Both the position numbers and the translations under genes were made by a program. 12,147 bases of DNA, taken from NCBI GenBank assembly GCA_905221605.1, contig CAJNDS010002181.1:597501-609647 (forward strand), in the 5' to 3' direction. The notes beneath the pieces were generated by a model, which was given only the letters and a program-made list of their open reading frames with translations, did not search any database and had not been told where the DNA came from. Positions 1-6,761 of this stretch are shown here, piece after piece. Each line of letters begins with the position of its first letter. Position 1 is the stretch's first letter. The DNA comes from Symbiodinium natans (taxonomy: Eukaryota > Sar > Dinophyceae > Suessiales > Symbiodiniaceae).

Positions 1-180
1 ATAAAGCCAATCATTCACTCTAGCACTTATCATGCCTTTCCCTCTCCAAGACGCATGGCTTTGTTCAGAGAATTCTTTGTTTTTCACTTCCATCCCGGGC
101 GGCTCTATGGTTAAAAGGAGCGGTCTCTTGACAAGTGATACGTCCATGAAGCTTGATGATGAACGAAATACAGGAACGGT
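1..180. other. Left edge, no supported feature
   Basis: Ordinary mixed-composition sequence without telomere repeats. A short plus-strand frame starting at 32 has no recognisable motif. The stretch may be intron or 3' flank of the minus-strand gene remnants to its right. Confidence 0.3.
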
Positions 181-605
181 CGCTGCGTCGATCCAGGGCG
201 GCGCCTGCACGCTTCAGCACAAAAACTAACATTGTCTACATCTAAATCATTTTTGGAGCCAGCCTGGCTGTGAAATACGAAATATGAAATGATGATAGAT
301 AAGCCGAATTCCTTGTCTCCCCGTCCTCGTTCCACCAGTCGATCGCCTGGGCAATGAACAAAAAGAAGTTAGCATGAGGATGTCCGATACATAGGGGAAG
401 AATATACTCCTCACGCATATGCCTCGTCAGCGATGCCGAGGAAGGTCTCGGCTTGGAAAATGAAAGCGTCAACCTCAGCAAGACAACATGCAGAAGATCT
501 GAGATTGAATTGACGTATCATATACGAGTGAAAAAAATCAGTTGGCCTCGTCTTCGACGACGGCGTCTTCGATGCCGAGGAAGGCTTGCCCGGTGATTGC
601 GTGAC
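181..605 (-). pseudogene. Repeated exon-like segments downstream of the RING remnant
   Basis: Read on the minus strand, several short coding-like pieces follow acceptor-like AG sites. From about 605 to 541 one frame reads AITGQAFLGIEDAVVEDEAN. From about 473 to 415 a related piece reads VDAFIFQAETFLGIADEAY and ends near a good GT donor (GTGAGG at 414-409). The two share an exact 14-bp core (432-445 and 571-584), so they look like copies of one exon. From 346 down, after a pyrimidine tract and CAG, comes AIDWWNEDGETR. Around 205-180 there is a further degenerate match to the CPICRDD exon region. Exon phases do not all join cleanly with GT-AG introns; GC donors would fit some joins. I do not recognise the protein. 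Possible readings are tandem exon duplication in a real gene or a decayed remnant. The exon borders are inferred. Confidence 0.3.
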
Positions 606-732
606 CTGATCTTAAACAAAATAAATTGCGCCATAAATTTCAGTCGAGCGAATAAGGTCACCGCCCACGTCGTGAGCCTGGCGCTGCGTCGACTTCTAAA
701 ATAAATTTAAAACCCAGTAATCACATTGCCTG

Positions 733-1019
733 CATGGTGGCGACGCACTCCGCGGAGCAGGAGTGTCCGCAGGGCACCAAAGCCGTGAGATCCGTCTTGT
801 CCTGAAAAATTCACTATGGAACATAAAGTCACTGCATATCGACTTGGTCATCTGCCTAATTTCCAGGCACACCGGATAAGGCTCGTCACTCCGAGCGTCG
901 TAGACGAGGACCTAGGGGGCAGGATAGATGCTGAGTGAACTGCAAACAAAAGAACCAAATCTCAATTGAGACGTGGACGGTTGTGAGCACGTCGTCACGG
1001 CAGATAGGGCAGCGCGCGA
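733..1019 (-). pseudogene. RING-type zinc-finger gene remnant (E3 ubiquitin ligase-like)
   Basis: RING fingers bind two zinc ions and usually recruit E2 enzymes in ubiquitin ligases. On the minus strand, after a pyrimidine tract and TAG acceptor (1022-1020), a segment reads ARCPICRDDVLTTVHV, the last Cys pair of a RING. A second acceptor at 913-912 opens VLVYDARSDEPYPVCLE, the start of another RING, in which the expected first Cys is Tyr (TAT). After TTTTTCAG at 810-802 a third piece reads LVPCGHSCSAECVATM, the central Cys/His block; its spacing puts a Ser where the fifth ligand normally lies. So the order is end of one RING, then start and middle of a second, with a degenerate copy of the CPIC exon near 695-650. 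No GT donor follows CLE (sequence GAAATTAGG), so splicing would need a GA or other unusual donor, or the donor is lost. Family call is moderate; the broken or tandem nature is inference. Confidence 0.45.
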
Positions 1020-1258
1020 CTACAAGCAAGTAGAAGAGTTTCGAGTTCTTGAGACTAGAAACAGCTATAAGCATGTCAGGCAAAAAAACTATGAAAGCGA
1101 TGATGTTTCGTCGAAAAATGAGCAAGTAAACTCAAGTGTTTGTTGTGAAGGAGGCTGTAAAGCTTTCGACACGCCCCATGATTTTGGTCAGGCCATCGGA
1201 TGTCCTTGTCCATCTCAGAAACATGTCACCACCTTATCAATTTACAAAGCGAGAAAAT

Positions 1259-1799
1259 TCATTTGTGCTTGCGCTTCACGCCCGCACTAAGCAAAGTATG
1301 TTTTCTAGGAACGCTGAGCGGAGTCAGTTTCCTTTTCTTGACAGACTTGCTGCTTCGCAGAGGGCTTTTAAAAGACCACTTTTTCAGTAGAGACTTCTCA
1401 TGCTTAGCAGACTCAAGCAATGGCAAGGAAGCTTTCTTGCGAGAACTGTCTGAATCTTGACTAGAACACCATGACATCCATTCCTCATCCGACCACAGTG
1501 AAACATTTAAGGAGCTGCCGAGTAAGATTGTCTCGGTAGTGACGTGGGACAAAAGGAAAACACGTGGCCAGGTAATGAGATCTCGCTTTAATGAAAAGGT
1601 AGTATCTCAGCTTCAGCATTAAAGTCGACCGATGCAAAGAACTAGTGGTTCGAGTCCACGAAACAATCTCAGCATGCAGCGCTTCAGTACTCGCTGTTCC
1701 AGTAGGAAGAAGTCGTACATGTTCGCGAGGCAACGCGTGACGCAGACGAATGTTGTTAAAAAGCCATTCTAGCCGGTCTGGCGCACACGCTGCCCACAA
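1259..1799 (-). pseudogene. Transposase-like protein fragment, two overlapping frames
   Basis: The first minus-strand frame (about 1799 to 1485) includes RLEWLFNNIRLRHALP, LLPTGTASTEALHAEI, SWTRTT and STLMLKLRYY. The GT-x3-EALHAEI-x2-W-x-R layout followed by a Leu/Lys-rich helix reminds me of transposase-like hypothetical proteins repeated in protist genomes; this is memory of a pattern, not a search result. The second frame, open from about 1602 to the stop at 1259, reads WSDEEWMSW and then a Ser/Lys-rich tail with KSVKKRKL and a terminal KRKHK, typical of a basic nuclear-type C-terminus. The two frames overlap at 1485-1602, so one frameshift or one small intron would connect them. No ATG is visible at the left of the first frame, whose TTG at 1799 follows an A-rich tract, so the 5' part is missing. 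It lies immediately before the first telomere array. Confidence 0.35.
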
Positions 1800-1866
1800 G
1801 ATTAAAAAAAAAGAAAAAACTCTTTGTTGGGACCAGCAGCCTTTCGACTACCTCGTGCTCGAAACG

Positions 1867-1908
1867 TTTAGGGTTTAGGGTTTAGGGTTTAGGGTTTAGG
1901 GTTTAGGG
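1867..1908 (+). repeat. (TTTAGGG)6 interstitial telomere array
   Basis: Six perfect heptamers in the TTTAGGG sense, followed by decayed units (TGTAAGG, TTCAGGG) to about 1948. This is the first telomere repeat in the window and marks the border between gene-remnant DNA and the repeat-rich region. Confidence 0.97.
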
Positions 1909-2287
1909 TGTAAGGTTTAGTTCGGGTTCAGGGTTTAGAAGTTTAGGATGTGTTGCTCCTGCCGCTCATAGGGCACATACAAGGCATATCGAGGGTATCG
2001 TGCAATGTCGTGCAACATAGGGCTTACAGGTTATCAAGGGCTTCAAATTTTGACATGTTCAGGCTTGCAGGGCTGATAGGGCTTACAAGGTTGAAGTTTC
2101 GCAACATTCAGGTTTAGGGTAGCTTGAAGGGCTTATAGGGTTTTCAGGCCTTGCAGAGGGCAGCTACTGGGCTGCCGTGTCAAGGGTAGCTTGGGGGGCT
2201 CATGCGTACTTACCACTAGGGTGAAAAGGTAGGGTAACTATGGTTATAGCCTTATTTAGGGTGCTTATAGCCCTACTCAGAAGTACC
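1909..2287. other. Degenerate telomere-derived spacer
   Basis: No gene is seen. The stretch is full of partial heptamers and the recurring string AGGGCTTA (around 2020, 2070 and 2134), consistent with eroded TTTAGGG arrays. Short direct repeats include CGTGCAA twice near 2000-2020 and TTATAGCC twice near 2241-2269. Confidence 0.5.
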
Positions 2288-2388
2288 TTGGGATACTCCC
2301 GCTTATACGCAAAGTCCTTCATGGGGGTTATAGCAGGGGGTACTATAATCCCTATTAAGGACTGTTCGTATAAGGGGGAACATCCCAA
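2288..2388. mobile_element. Foldback (MITE-like) element, family 1 copy 1
   Basis: Nearly the whole 101 bp folds into one hairpin. The left arm 2288-2333 (TTGGGATACTCCC then CTTATACGCAAAGTCCTT then GGGGGTTATAG) pairs with the right arm 2343-2388 (CTATAATCCC then AAGGACTGTTCGTATAAG then CATCCCAA) around a 9-base loop, with only scattered mismatches. Its reverse complement aligns along its length, loop included, with 4424-4506. No coding capacity is seen, so any mobility would depend on proteins supplied elsewhere. Target-site duplications are not evident. Confidence 0.6.
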
Positions 2389-2394
2389 CCTGAG

Positions 2395-2495
2395 CCCTAA
2401 ACCCTAAACCCTAAACCCTAAACCCTAAACCCTAAACCCTAAACCCTAAACCCTAAACCCTAAACCCTAAACCCTATAAACCCTAAACCCTAAAC
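2395..2495 (-). repeat. (CCCTAAA)n interstitial telomere array, about 14 units
   Basis: Head-to-tail CCCTAAA units, perfect except for one expanded unit CCCTATAAA at 2472-2480. The array begins six bases after the foldback element at 2288-2388 and is in the opposite sense to the array at 1867-1908. Confidence 0.97.
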
Positions 2496-2640
2496 TGTGC
2501 AATCCAGGCGCGAGTGTGTGGCCTCCATCGGGCGGGATGCCCTCGTTGCAGGCCGCGACGGCCGGCGCTGTCAGGCGGTGTCGGGAGTGAGGGGTAGAGG
2601 GCAACAGTGCATGGGAACCCACGCGCAAGATACATACAAA
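2496..2640. other. GC-rich coding-like island
   Basis: This stretch is markedly richer in G and C than its flanks (a telomere array on the left, a TA tract on the right). In the plus strand the frame from 2497 reads [19 protein letters not shown] with mostly G/C third positions, but a minus-strand frame is also open and reads [16 protein letters not shown]. High GC alone can produce both, so I only note a possible exon or captured gene fragment. No domain is recognised. Confidence 0.25.
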
Positions 2641-2647
2641 TGCATAT

Positions 2648-2766
2648 TATGTATATATGTATATGTATCTGTATATGTATATATATATATATGTATGTAT
2701 ATGTATATGTATATGTAAATGTATATGTATATATATATATACATATATATCTATATATATATATAT
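2648..2766. repeat. TA / GTATAT microsatellite
   Basis: Low-complexity alternation of TA with GTATAT and ATGTAT units. Any reading frame through it gives only Tyr/Ile/Met/Val repeats and should not be called a gene. The sequence is prone to DNA unwinding and cruciforms. Confidence 0.95.
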
Positions 2767-2860
2767 GGTTTTGTATGCATGTATTTATTTATGTCTGATA
2801 CCGTTGCCTGTAGAGGAGAGTTCTGCGTGGGTAGACGGGTCCTTGCGGGCTTTGTCCGCA

Positions 2861-2947
2861 ACTTGGAAGCCCAGTAACCACATTACAATGAGGGTACCTT
2901 TTGGGGGTTGGTTACTTTTTGATCAGAGGGACCCCCAAAACCGAGGG
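2861..2947. mobile_element. Dispersed repeat family 2, copy 1
   Basis: Aligns with 8626-8716 over most of its length. Shared blocks are CTT-x4-GCCCAG-x-AACCA, AGGG-x-ACC, GGGTTGGTTACTTT, ATCAG, ACCCC and CCAAAAC-x-AGGG. It also contains a short inverted repeat, AGTAACCA (2873-2880) with TGGTTACT (2908-2915). The copy runs directly into the telomere array starting at 2948, whereas the other copy continues further, so this one is probably truncated by or fused to the array. No protein is encoded. Confidence 0.5.
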
Positions 2948-3017
2948 TTTAGGGTTTAGGGTTTAGGGTTTAGGGTTTAGGGTTTAGGGTTTAGGGTTTA
3001 GGGTTTAGGGTTTAGGG
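2948..3017 (+). repeat. (TTTAGGG)10 interstitial telomere array
   Basis: Ten perfect heptamers joined directly to GAGGG at the end of the family 2 repeat copy on the left. Confidence 0.97.
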
Positions 3018-3129
3018 AAGAAAGGTCAGAAGGGAACCTCTGGGCTGCCTTAAGACAATGCCAGGTGTATTGAACAGGGTGTATGTGCTTCCCCCGCCCC
3101 CTCCCTCTCTCCGCCGGAATATACGTATT

Positions 3130-3166
3130 CCCTAAACCCTAAACCCTAAACCATAAACCCTAAACC
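3130..3166 (-). repeat. Short CCCTAAA array, about 5 units
   Basis: Five heptamers in the CCCTAAA sense with one CCATAAA variant. A pyrimidine-rich stretch precedes it (about 3089-3113). Confidence 0.93.
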
Positions 3167-3489
3167 GCCGGCATCCTGTGTGCTTCTGGAGGGATACAGC
3201 AAGGTAGGCTTCAGAGTGGAGGGATGCAAGTAACCCCAAATCCAAAAGCCCTTATCGAGACTATAGCAACCCAAAAGCACTCAGAACCCATGTGTGACAC
3301 TGAACTCCTGTAGCCCTCGTTTCGCCCCCCCCTCCCCTCACCTTTTACACAAAAGGCTGAGACCCGAACGACCCGAAAAGCCCTGAAGGCCCCCTGAAGA
3401 TTCGATAGCTGCAATAACTCTGAATATCAAACCCTCAGCTCTTAACACCCTGAAGATTCTCTCGCTGCACAGCTCACAGCTCCGAATCT
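3167..3489. other. Unassigned spacer
   Basis: A minus-strand frame of 67 codons (3211-3414) is open but shows no motif, signal or coding bias that I trust. The stretch has scattered CCCTGAAG and GAACCC strings and a C-rich run near 3326-3339. No gene is called. Confidence 0.4.
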
Positions 3490-3626
3490 CCCAAACCCTA
3501 AACCCTAAACCCTAAACCCTAAACCCTAAACCCTAAAATCCTAAACCCTAAACCCTAAACCCTAAACCCTAAACCCTAAACCCTAAACCCTAAACCCTAA
3601 ACCCTAAACCCTAACCCTCAACCCTA
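3490..3626 (-). repeat. (CCCTAAA)n interstitial telomere array, about 19 units
   Basis: The longest array in the window. It is mostly perfect, with one expanded unit CCCTAAAAT followed by CCTAAA near 3531-3546 and decay to CCCTAA and CCCTCAA at the right edge. Confidence 0.97.
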
Positions 3627-3716
3627 GAGCAACCCGGGGGTGCCTGAACCGGGCTAGACATCTCGGCAGAGCGCATCCTGAGAGCAACAGGGGAAACTCG
3701 AACCTTTGAGCTTGGG

Positions 3717-3808
3717 GTTTAGGGTTTGTAGGGTTATAGGGTTTGGGGGTTAATTAGGGTTTAGGGTTTAGGGTTTAGGGTTTAGGGTTTAGGGTTTAGG
3801 GTTTAGGG
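3717..3808 (+). repeat. TTTAGGG array with degenerate left edge
   Basis: Perfect units from about 3754 to 3808, preceded by variants such as TTTGTAGGG, TTATAGGG and TTTGGGGG from 3717. The sense is opposite to the array that ends at 3626. Confidence 0.95.
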
Positions 3809-4098
3809 TAGTAGGAGGGGAAGCTCCAATTTGTAGGTTTGGGGGCTTTAGTGCTTAATCTTAATTAAGGTTTGGGGTTTCCGGTTCAGGGCTTAGGGTT
3901 CAGGGCTTTCAAGGGTTTAGGCTTAGGGCTTAGGGTTCAGGGTTTAGCCTTCGGGTTTTTAGCCTTCAGGGTTGACCGTTGTGGGTAGGGTTGGGATCGG
4001 GTTGCCGGAGCGTGCGTGCAGGCGATGCCTAAGAGAGACTGCATGAAGAAAAGGGTACTACCTACGACCTGGTTGCTGAGTACCCTGGGCCGACAAGA
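3809..4098. other. Degenerate TTTAGGG-derived spacer
   Basis: Repeated variants GCTTAGGG, TTCAGGG and CTTCGGG run from about 3836 to 3990. At about 3987-4100 a plus-strand frame of roughly 37 codons reads RVAGACVQAMPKRDCMKKRV and looks coding-like in composition, but it has no recognised domain. Confidence 0.4.
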
Positions 4099-4126
4099 TT
4101 AGGGTTTAGGGCTTAGGGTTTAGGGG
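4099..4126 (+). repeat. Short TTTAGGG array
   Basis: About four units, one with the GCTTAGGG variant. Confidence 0.85.
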
Positions 4127-4163
4127 AGTACCCCAAAAACGTAACTTTGCAATCATGGTAGGA

Positions 4164-4218
4164 TTATATATGTATATATATAATATATATATACCCATAT
4201 AATATATATATATATATA
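4164..4218. repeat. TA-rich microsatellite
   Basis: Alternating TA, interrupted by TACCCATA in the middle. It is self-complementary and can form hairpins. Confidence 0.92.
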
Positions 4219-4357
4219 CCCCAAAGGTTCAAGGTATATCTACTCAGCTACTACCTGGTACTGGGGGCATGCGAGGATGCCAAGCTTGTGAGGGGTGCAG
4301 GGGGTTGTGGGTTTTGGCCGATTCTGGCTCCGGGAGAAAAAAAAAAGGGCTTCAGGG

Positions 4358-4406
4358 TTTAGGGTTTAGGGTTTAGGGTTTAGGGTTTAGGGTTTAGGGT
4401 TTAGGG
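4358..4406 (+). repeat. (TTTAGGG)7 interstitial telomere array
   Basis: Seven perfect heptamers after an A10 run and a TTCAGGG unit. It lies 17 bp left of the foldback element at 4424-4506, which has a CCCTAAA-sense array on its other side. Confidence 0.97.
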
Positions 4407-4423
4407 TTTGATCAGACCTCACC

Positions 4424-4506
4424 TCCCTTATACTAACAGCCCTTAATAGGGATTTATCAGTACCCCCTTATAATAATCCCCATTGAGGACTGCTAGTATC
4501 AGAGGG
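4424..4506. mobile_element. Foldback (MITE-like) element, family 1 copy 2
   Basis: The left arm (TCCCTTATACTAACAG, CCTTAATAGGGATT, from 4424) pairs with the right arm (AATCCCCATTGAGGACTG, CTAGTATCAGAGGGA, ending at 4506). The central AGTACCCCCTT is not symmetric, yet it recurs in the loop of the reverse complement of 2288-2388, which shows common descent and not just chance folding. The element lies between a TTTAGGG array (left) and CCCTAAA units (right), so the whole 4358-4566 block is one large imperfect inverted repeat. Confidence 0.6.
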
Positions 4507-4566
4507 AAACCCTAAACCCAAAAACCTAAACCCTAAAACCAAAACCCTAAACCCCAAACCCTAAAC
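4507..4566 (-). repeat. Degenerate CCCTAAA array
   Basis: Units vary: CCCTAAA, CCCAAAAA, CCTAAA, CCCTAAAA, CCAAAA, CCCCAAA. It starts directly at the right end of the foldback element. Confidence 0.85.
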
Positions 4567-4575
4567 ATCCCAAGT

Positions 4576-4680
4576 TTAGGGTTTCATTCTGCCGAGAAGC
4601 AAGACTGCGGCGTCCGCGAGTCGCTTGGCCAGCCGCTCCTCCTTCGGAGCCCCAGGGTGTGAACGGACAGTGCAACAAAG
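4576..4680 (-). other. Coding-like fragment, unrecognised
   Basis: The minus strand has an open frame ending in a TAA inside telomere-like sequence at 4576-4578. Its core reads PGAPKEERLAKRLADAAVLL, a charged amphipathic-helix composition with mostly G/C third positions. The frame also runs into the telomere array on its 5' side, so no start is visible. A plus-strand frame (SAEKQDCGVRESLGQPLL) is equally open, so the strand is uncertain. It could be a captured exon fragment. Confidence 0.2.
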
Positions 4681-4682
4681 TC

Positions 4683-4756
4683 GGGTTTAGGGTTTAGGGT
4701 TTGGGGTTTAGGGTTTAGGGTTTAGGGTTTGGGGTTTGGGGTTTGGGGGTTGGGGC
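4683..4756 (+). repeat. Telomere array with TTTGGGG variants
   Basis: About ten units. TTTAGGG changes to TTTGGGG at unit 3 and again in a cluster at the right end, which then drifts to GGTTGGGG. Clustered identical variants suggest local amplification of a variant unit. Confidence 0.93.
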
Positions 4757-5108
4757 CTACTCATCAAAAACAGGGTTTGGGAGGGCATAGGGATCAGCGT
4801 TTAAGGTCTACTTCATGTTCCACACGCAGGGTTTATCGAGTTTAGGGCTTACTTAGGGAGAAACTCGTTGAGGGCTAATCCAGCACACTGCTTCAGACTC
4901 GAGTCAAGACTTCCCAGGTTGCTTGGGTTTGCGGGATGAGGGTTCAGAATCTTAAGTTTAAGGTGTAGAGTTTAGGGTTTGGGTGTTTTGGGGCGTGGGG
5001 GTAGGGGGTGTGGTTCGGGGGTTACATGCTGAACATTGAGGCAGCTTCAACGCCGCGCCCTGCGCGACCCAACGACCTGCATAAAGGACCCTAGCCCTGA
5101 GCCATGAA
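4757..5108. other. Degenerate G-rich spacer with a short coding-like patch
   Basis: Mostly eroded TTTAGGG-like DNA up to about 5030. At about 5034-5095 the plus strand reads TLRQLQRRALRDPTTCIKD with good third-position GC, but it is only about 20 codons and has no recognised domain. Confidence 0.35.
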
Positions 5109-5176
5109 CCCTAAACCCTAAACCCTAAACCCTAAACCCTAAACCCTAAACCCTAAACCCTAAACCCTAAACCCTA
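5109..5176 (-). repeat. (CCCTAAA)n interstitial telomere array, nearly 10 units
   Basis: Perfect head-to-tail heptamers. The foldback element at 5187-5268 begins about 10 bp after its end. Confidence 0.97.
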
Positions 5177-5186
5177 CATGGGTGGT

Positions 5187-5268
5187 TGTCAAAATTACGA
5201 TCCCTTTTGAGGTACCCTAAAGGTGCCGTATTGTAACAGGGGTCCAAAAAGGGACGATGATTTTGACA
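5187..5268. mobile_element. Foldback (MITE-like) element, distinct sequence
   Basis: The ends TGTCAAAATTACGATCCC (5187-5204) and GGGACGATGATTTTGACA (5251-5268) are near-perfect inverted repeats. Pairing continues inward with a few mismatches (CCTTTTGAGGTACC against GGGGTCCAAAAAGG). The core AAGGTGCCG is echoed at 6101-6109 in a similar context (TACCATAAGGTGCCG). No coding capacity is seen. The terminal TGTCAAAA/TTTTGACA resembles terminal inverted repeats of small non-autonomous DNA transposons; the superfamily is not determined. Confidence 0.55.
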
Positions 5269-5279
5269 TGGAACTCAAA

Positions 5280-5479
5280 CCCGCAAGCCCATGCCCGAAA
5301 CCCAAATTCGTAAACCCTATACAACCATCTAAACCCTAAATTAGTAAGTCAACCCTAAACCCCACATAAACCCTAAATGAACACCAAACTTCCTAAACCC
5401 CAAAAAGCCCTCAGCTTCCGCGTTCATACCCTATACCCTGTACCCTAAACCCTGAACCCTGAACCCTGAACCCTAAACC
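5280..5479 (-). repeat. Degenerate CCCTAAA-derived block
   Basis: Scattered CCCTAAA units with a run of the variants CCCTATA, CCCTGTA and CCCTGAA (three CCCTGAA in a row) near 5429-5470. Adjacent identical variants point to local amplification. Confidence 0.8.
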
Positions 5480-5596
5480 CTAAACCCCACATACAACCCA
5501 AACCCGCCGAGGAGCGACGATGAGGTCATGCCAAATTTGCCAGGCTTCCAGGAGGGACTCCCGGCGCAGCTGTTCGGAGATGCGCTTGAACTTCCT
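5480..5596 (-). other. Coding-like exon fragment, unrecognised
   Basis: The minus-strand frame from 5596 reads RKFKRISEQLRRESLLEAWQ and then IWHDLIVAPRRVW, ending at a TAG (5482-5480) inside telomere-like sequence. Third positions are strongly G/C and the residues form an amphipathic helix, as expected of real coding sequence. An AG at the left edge of the frame (CCTAG followed by GAAG) could be a splice acceptor. It is truncated on both sides by telomere-derived DNA, so it looks like a stranded exon. I do not recognise the protein. Confidence 0.25.
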
Positions 5597-6137
5597 AGGA
5601 TGTGGGTTGAGGGCCCTGGGCCTTGGGCTGAACAGGGGCATTAGGGGGTTTCAGGGTTTGGGGGTTAGGGCGTTTAGCGTTTAGGGTTTAGGGTTTTCGC
5701 TCGCAGGGCTTAGAGGTAGGGTTTTTGGGGGGGTTTAGGGTCTGTGCGCAGGGCGTGCCTTGATGCTGCGTGGGTAGCTTCAAACAAAGGAGAGAGTATC
5801 TGGGTTTAGGGTTGATTAGGGTTTAGAGTCAAGGTTACGGAAATAGCTACCCTGCTTACCTACGAGGAACCTCAGCTTGAACTACCCACTACCCACCAAC
5901 ATGCAAGTGATTTTGTGGTATGCGTTGGGGGTTTAGGGGGCGGGGGAGATGCAAAACTTGGGATGAAGAAATTGTCCGAGGCCTTTCTTGGCCATGTCAC
6001 TCAGATCGTCTTTTGATTAATCCTTTGCCTGCATGACGTGTGGGCGCAGCATTCTGTCTCGCCAAGTGTAAGCCTGGGCTTGTACAAAGTAAGTACCATA
6101 AGGTGCCGAAGCGCTAACCTCTAAACCCCCAAAACGA
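5597..6137. other. Degenerate G-rich telomere-derived spacer
   Basis: Partial TTTAGGG units cluster at 5641-5740 and 5800-5830. An imperfect inverted repeat pairs GTGGGTAGCTTCAAAC (about 5771-5786) with GCTTGAACTACCCAC (about 5876-5890). A short minus-strand frame near 5940-5990 reads DMAKKGLGQFLHPKFC but cannot be supported as a gene. Confidence 0.4.
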
Positions 6138-6240
6138 TCATGCGCCCAGGTGACCGCAAGCCTTGACGACTTTGCAGCCAAAAGGCACCATCCAGTGGTT
6201 GATCATTGCAACCACCAGCCGGTAGTGAGTTGGCCTTAGC
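6138..6240 (-). other. Coding-like fragment, unrecognised
   Basis: The minus-strand frame reads THYRLVVAMINHWMV and then PFGCKVVKACGHLGA with a TGA at 6140-6138. Composition is protein-like, and the frame contains two ATG codons (AMINHWM). It is short, has no recognisable domain and is flanked by degenerate telomere DNA. It could be chance. Confidence 0.18.
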
Positions 6241-6487
6241 TTAAAAGGACAACTCAACCCTCTAACCCTTTAACCCCAAAACCCCAAATCCCTAAACCGA
6301 AAATTGAGCCTAGACCGCTAAGCCCTATAAAGCCTAAAAGCCGAATGAAACACGAAGACCCCAAACCGGCACATAAAACCCTAAACGCCTAAGCCCTAAA
6401 CCCCAAGCCCATGAACCGGGTTGAGGCTTTCGGCTTCGGGTGCAGGGTCATCGGTATTGGGTTGGACAGGTGGCCTGATGCCTACAA
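6241..6487 (-). repeat. Degenerate CCCTAAA-derived spacer
   Basis: C-rich strings CCCCAAA, CCCTAAA, CCCTATAA and AAGCC repeat irregularly up to about 6410, after which the sense switches to G-rich. No gene is supported. The plus-strand frame starting at 6421 runs through the tandem duplication to the right and changes frame between copies, so it is not a gene. Confidence 0.5.
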
Positions 6488-6639
6488 TGCCTAAACCACG
6501 AATTCTAGCAACGACAAACCCTCAGCAGCTGTGCAAAAAAAGGCGGCTGGTAGGAGCATTGTGCCTAAACCACGAACTCCAAGAACAAAAAGAACCCTCA
6601 GCTGCTGTGCAAGAGAAGGCGGCTGGTAGGACCATTGTG
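6488..6639. repeat. Tandem duplication, 2 copies of about 75 bp
   Basis: Copy 1 starts at 6488 and copy 2 at 6562. Shared blocks are TGCCTAAACCACGAA, ACCCTCAGC-x-GCTGTGCAA, AAGGCGGCTGGTAGGA and CATTGTG. The copy lengths differ by a few bases, so the reading frame changes between copies in all frames. This argues for a non-coding duplication. Confidence 0.9.
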
Positions 6640-6761
6640 ATCTGTAGTGGTCCAAGGGCGGGCCCGACGGAGTCAGGGGAATGCCTGGCCAAGACAGCTC
6701 TTTTCGACCCGGCAGTTCTTTGGGCCTGAACCCACGCAAGGCCCCAACACATCCCCCTGCG

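Noticed and set aside
973-1290. Plus-strand frames over the RING region
   Set aside because: They are antisense to the RING exons, which have clear Cys/His motifs and splice acceptors on the minus strand.
1641-1660. GGTTCGAGTCC, an exact match to the tRNA B-box consensus, with a short GTGG/CCAC stem
   Set aside because: No A-box, D-arm, anticodon arm or acceptor stem can be found upstream at tRNA spacing. The site is explained by the minus-strand transposase-like frame.
2657-2959. Open frames through the TA/GTATAT tract
   Set aside because: They encode only microsatellite-derived Tyr, Ile, Met and Val repeats.
2395-3626. CRISPR-like regular repeats
   Set aside because: The repeats are contiguous telomere heptamers without unique spacers.
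6421-6752. Three overlapping open frames on both strands
   Set aside because: They run through a 75-bp tandem duplication whose copies are read in different frames, so none behaves like a coding sequence.
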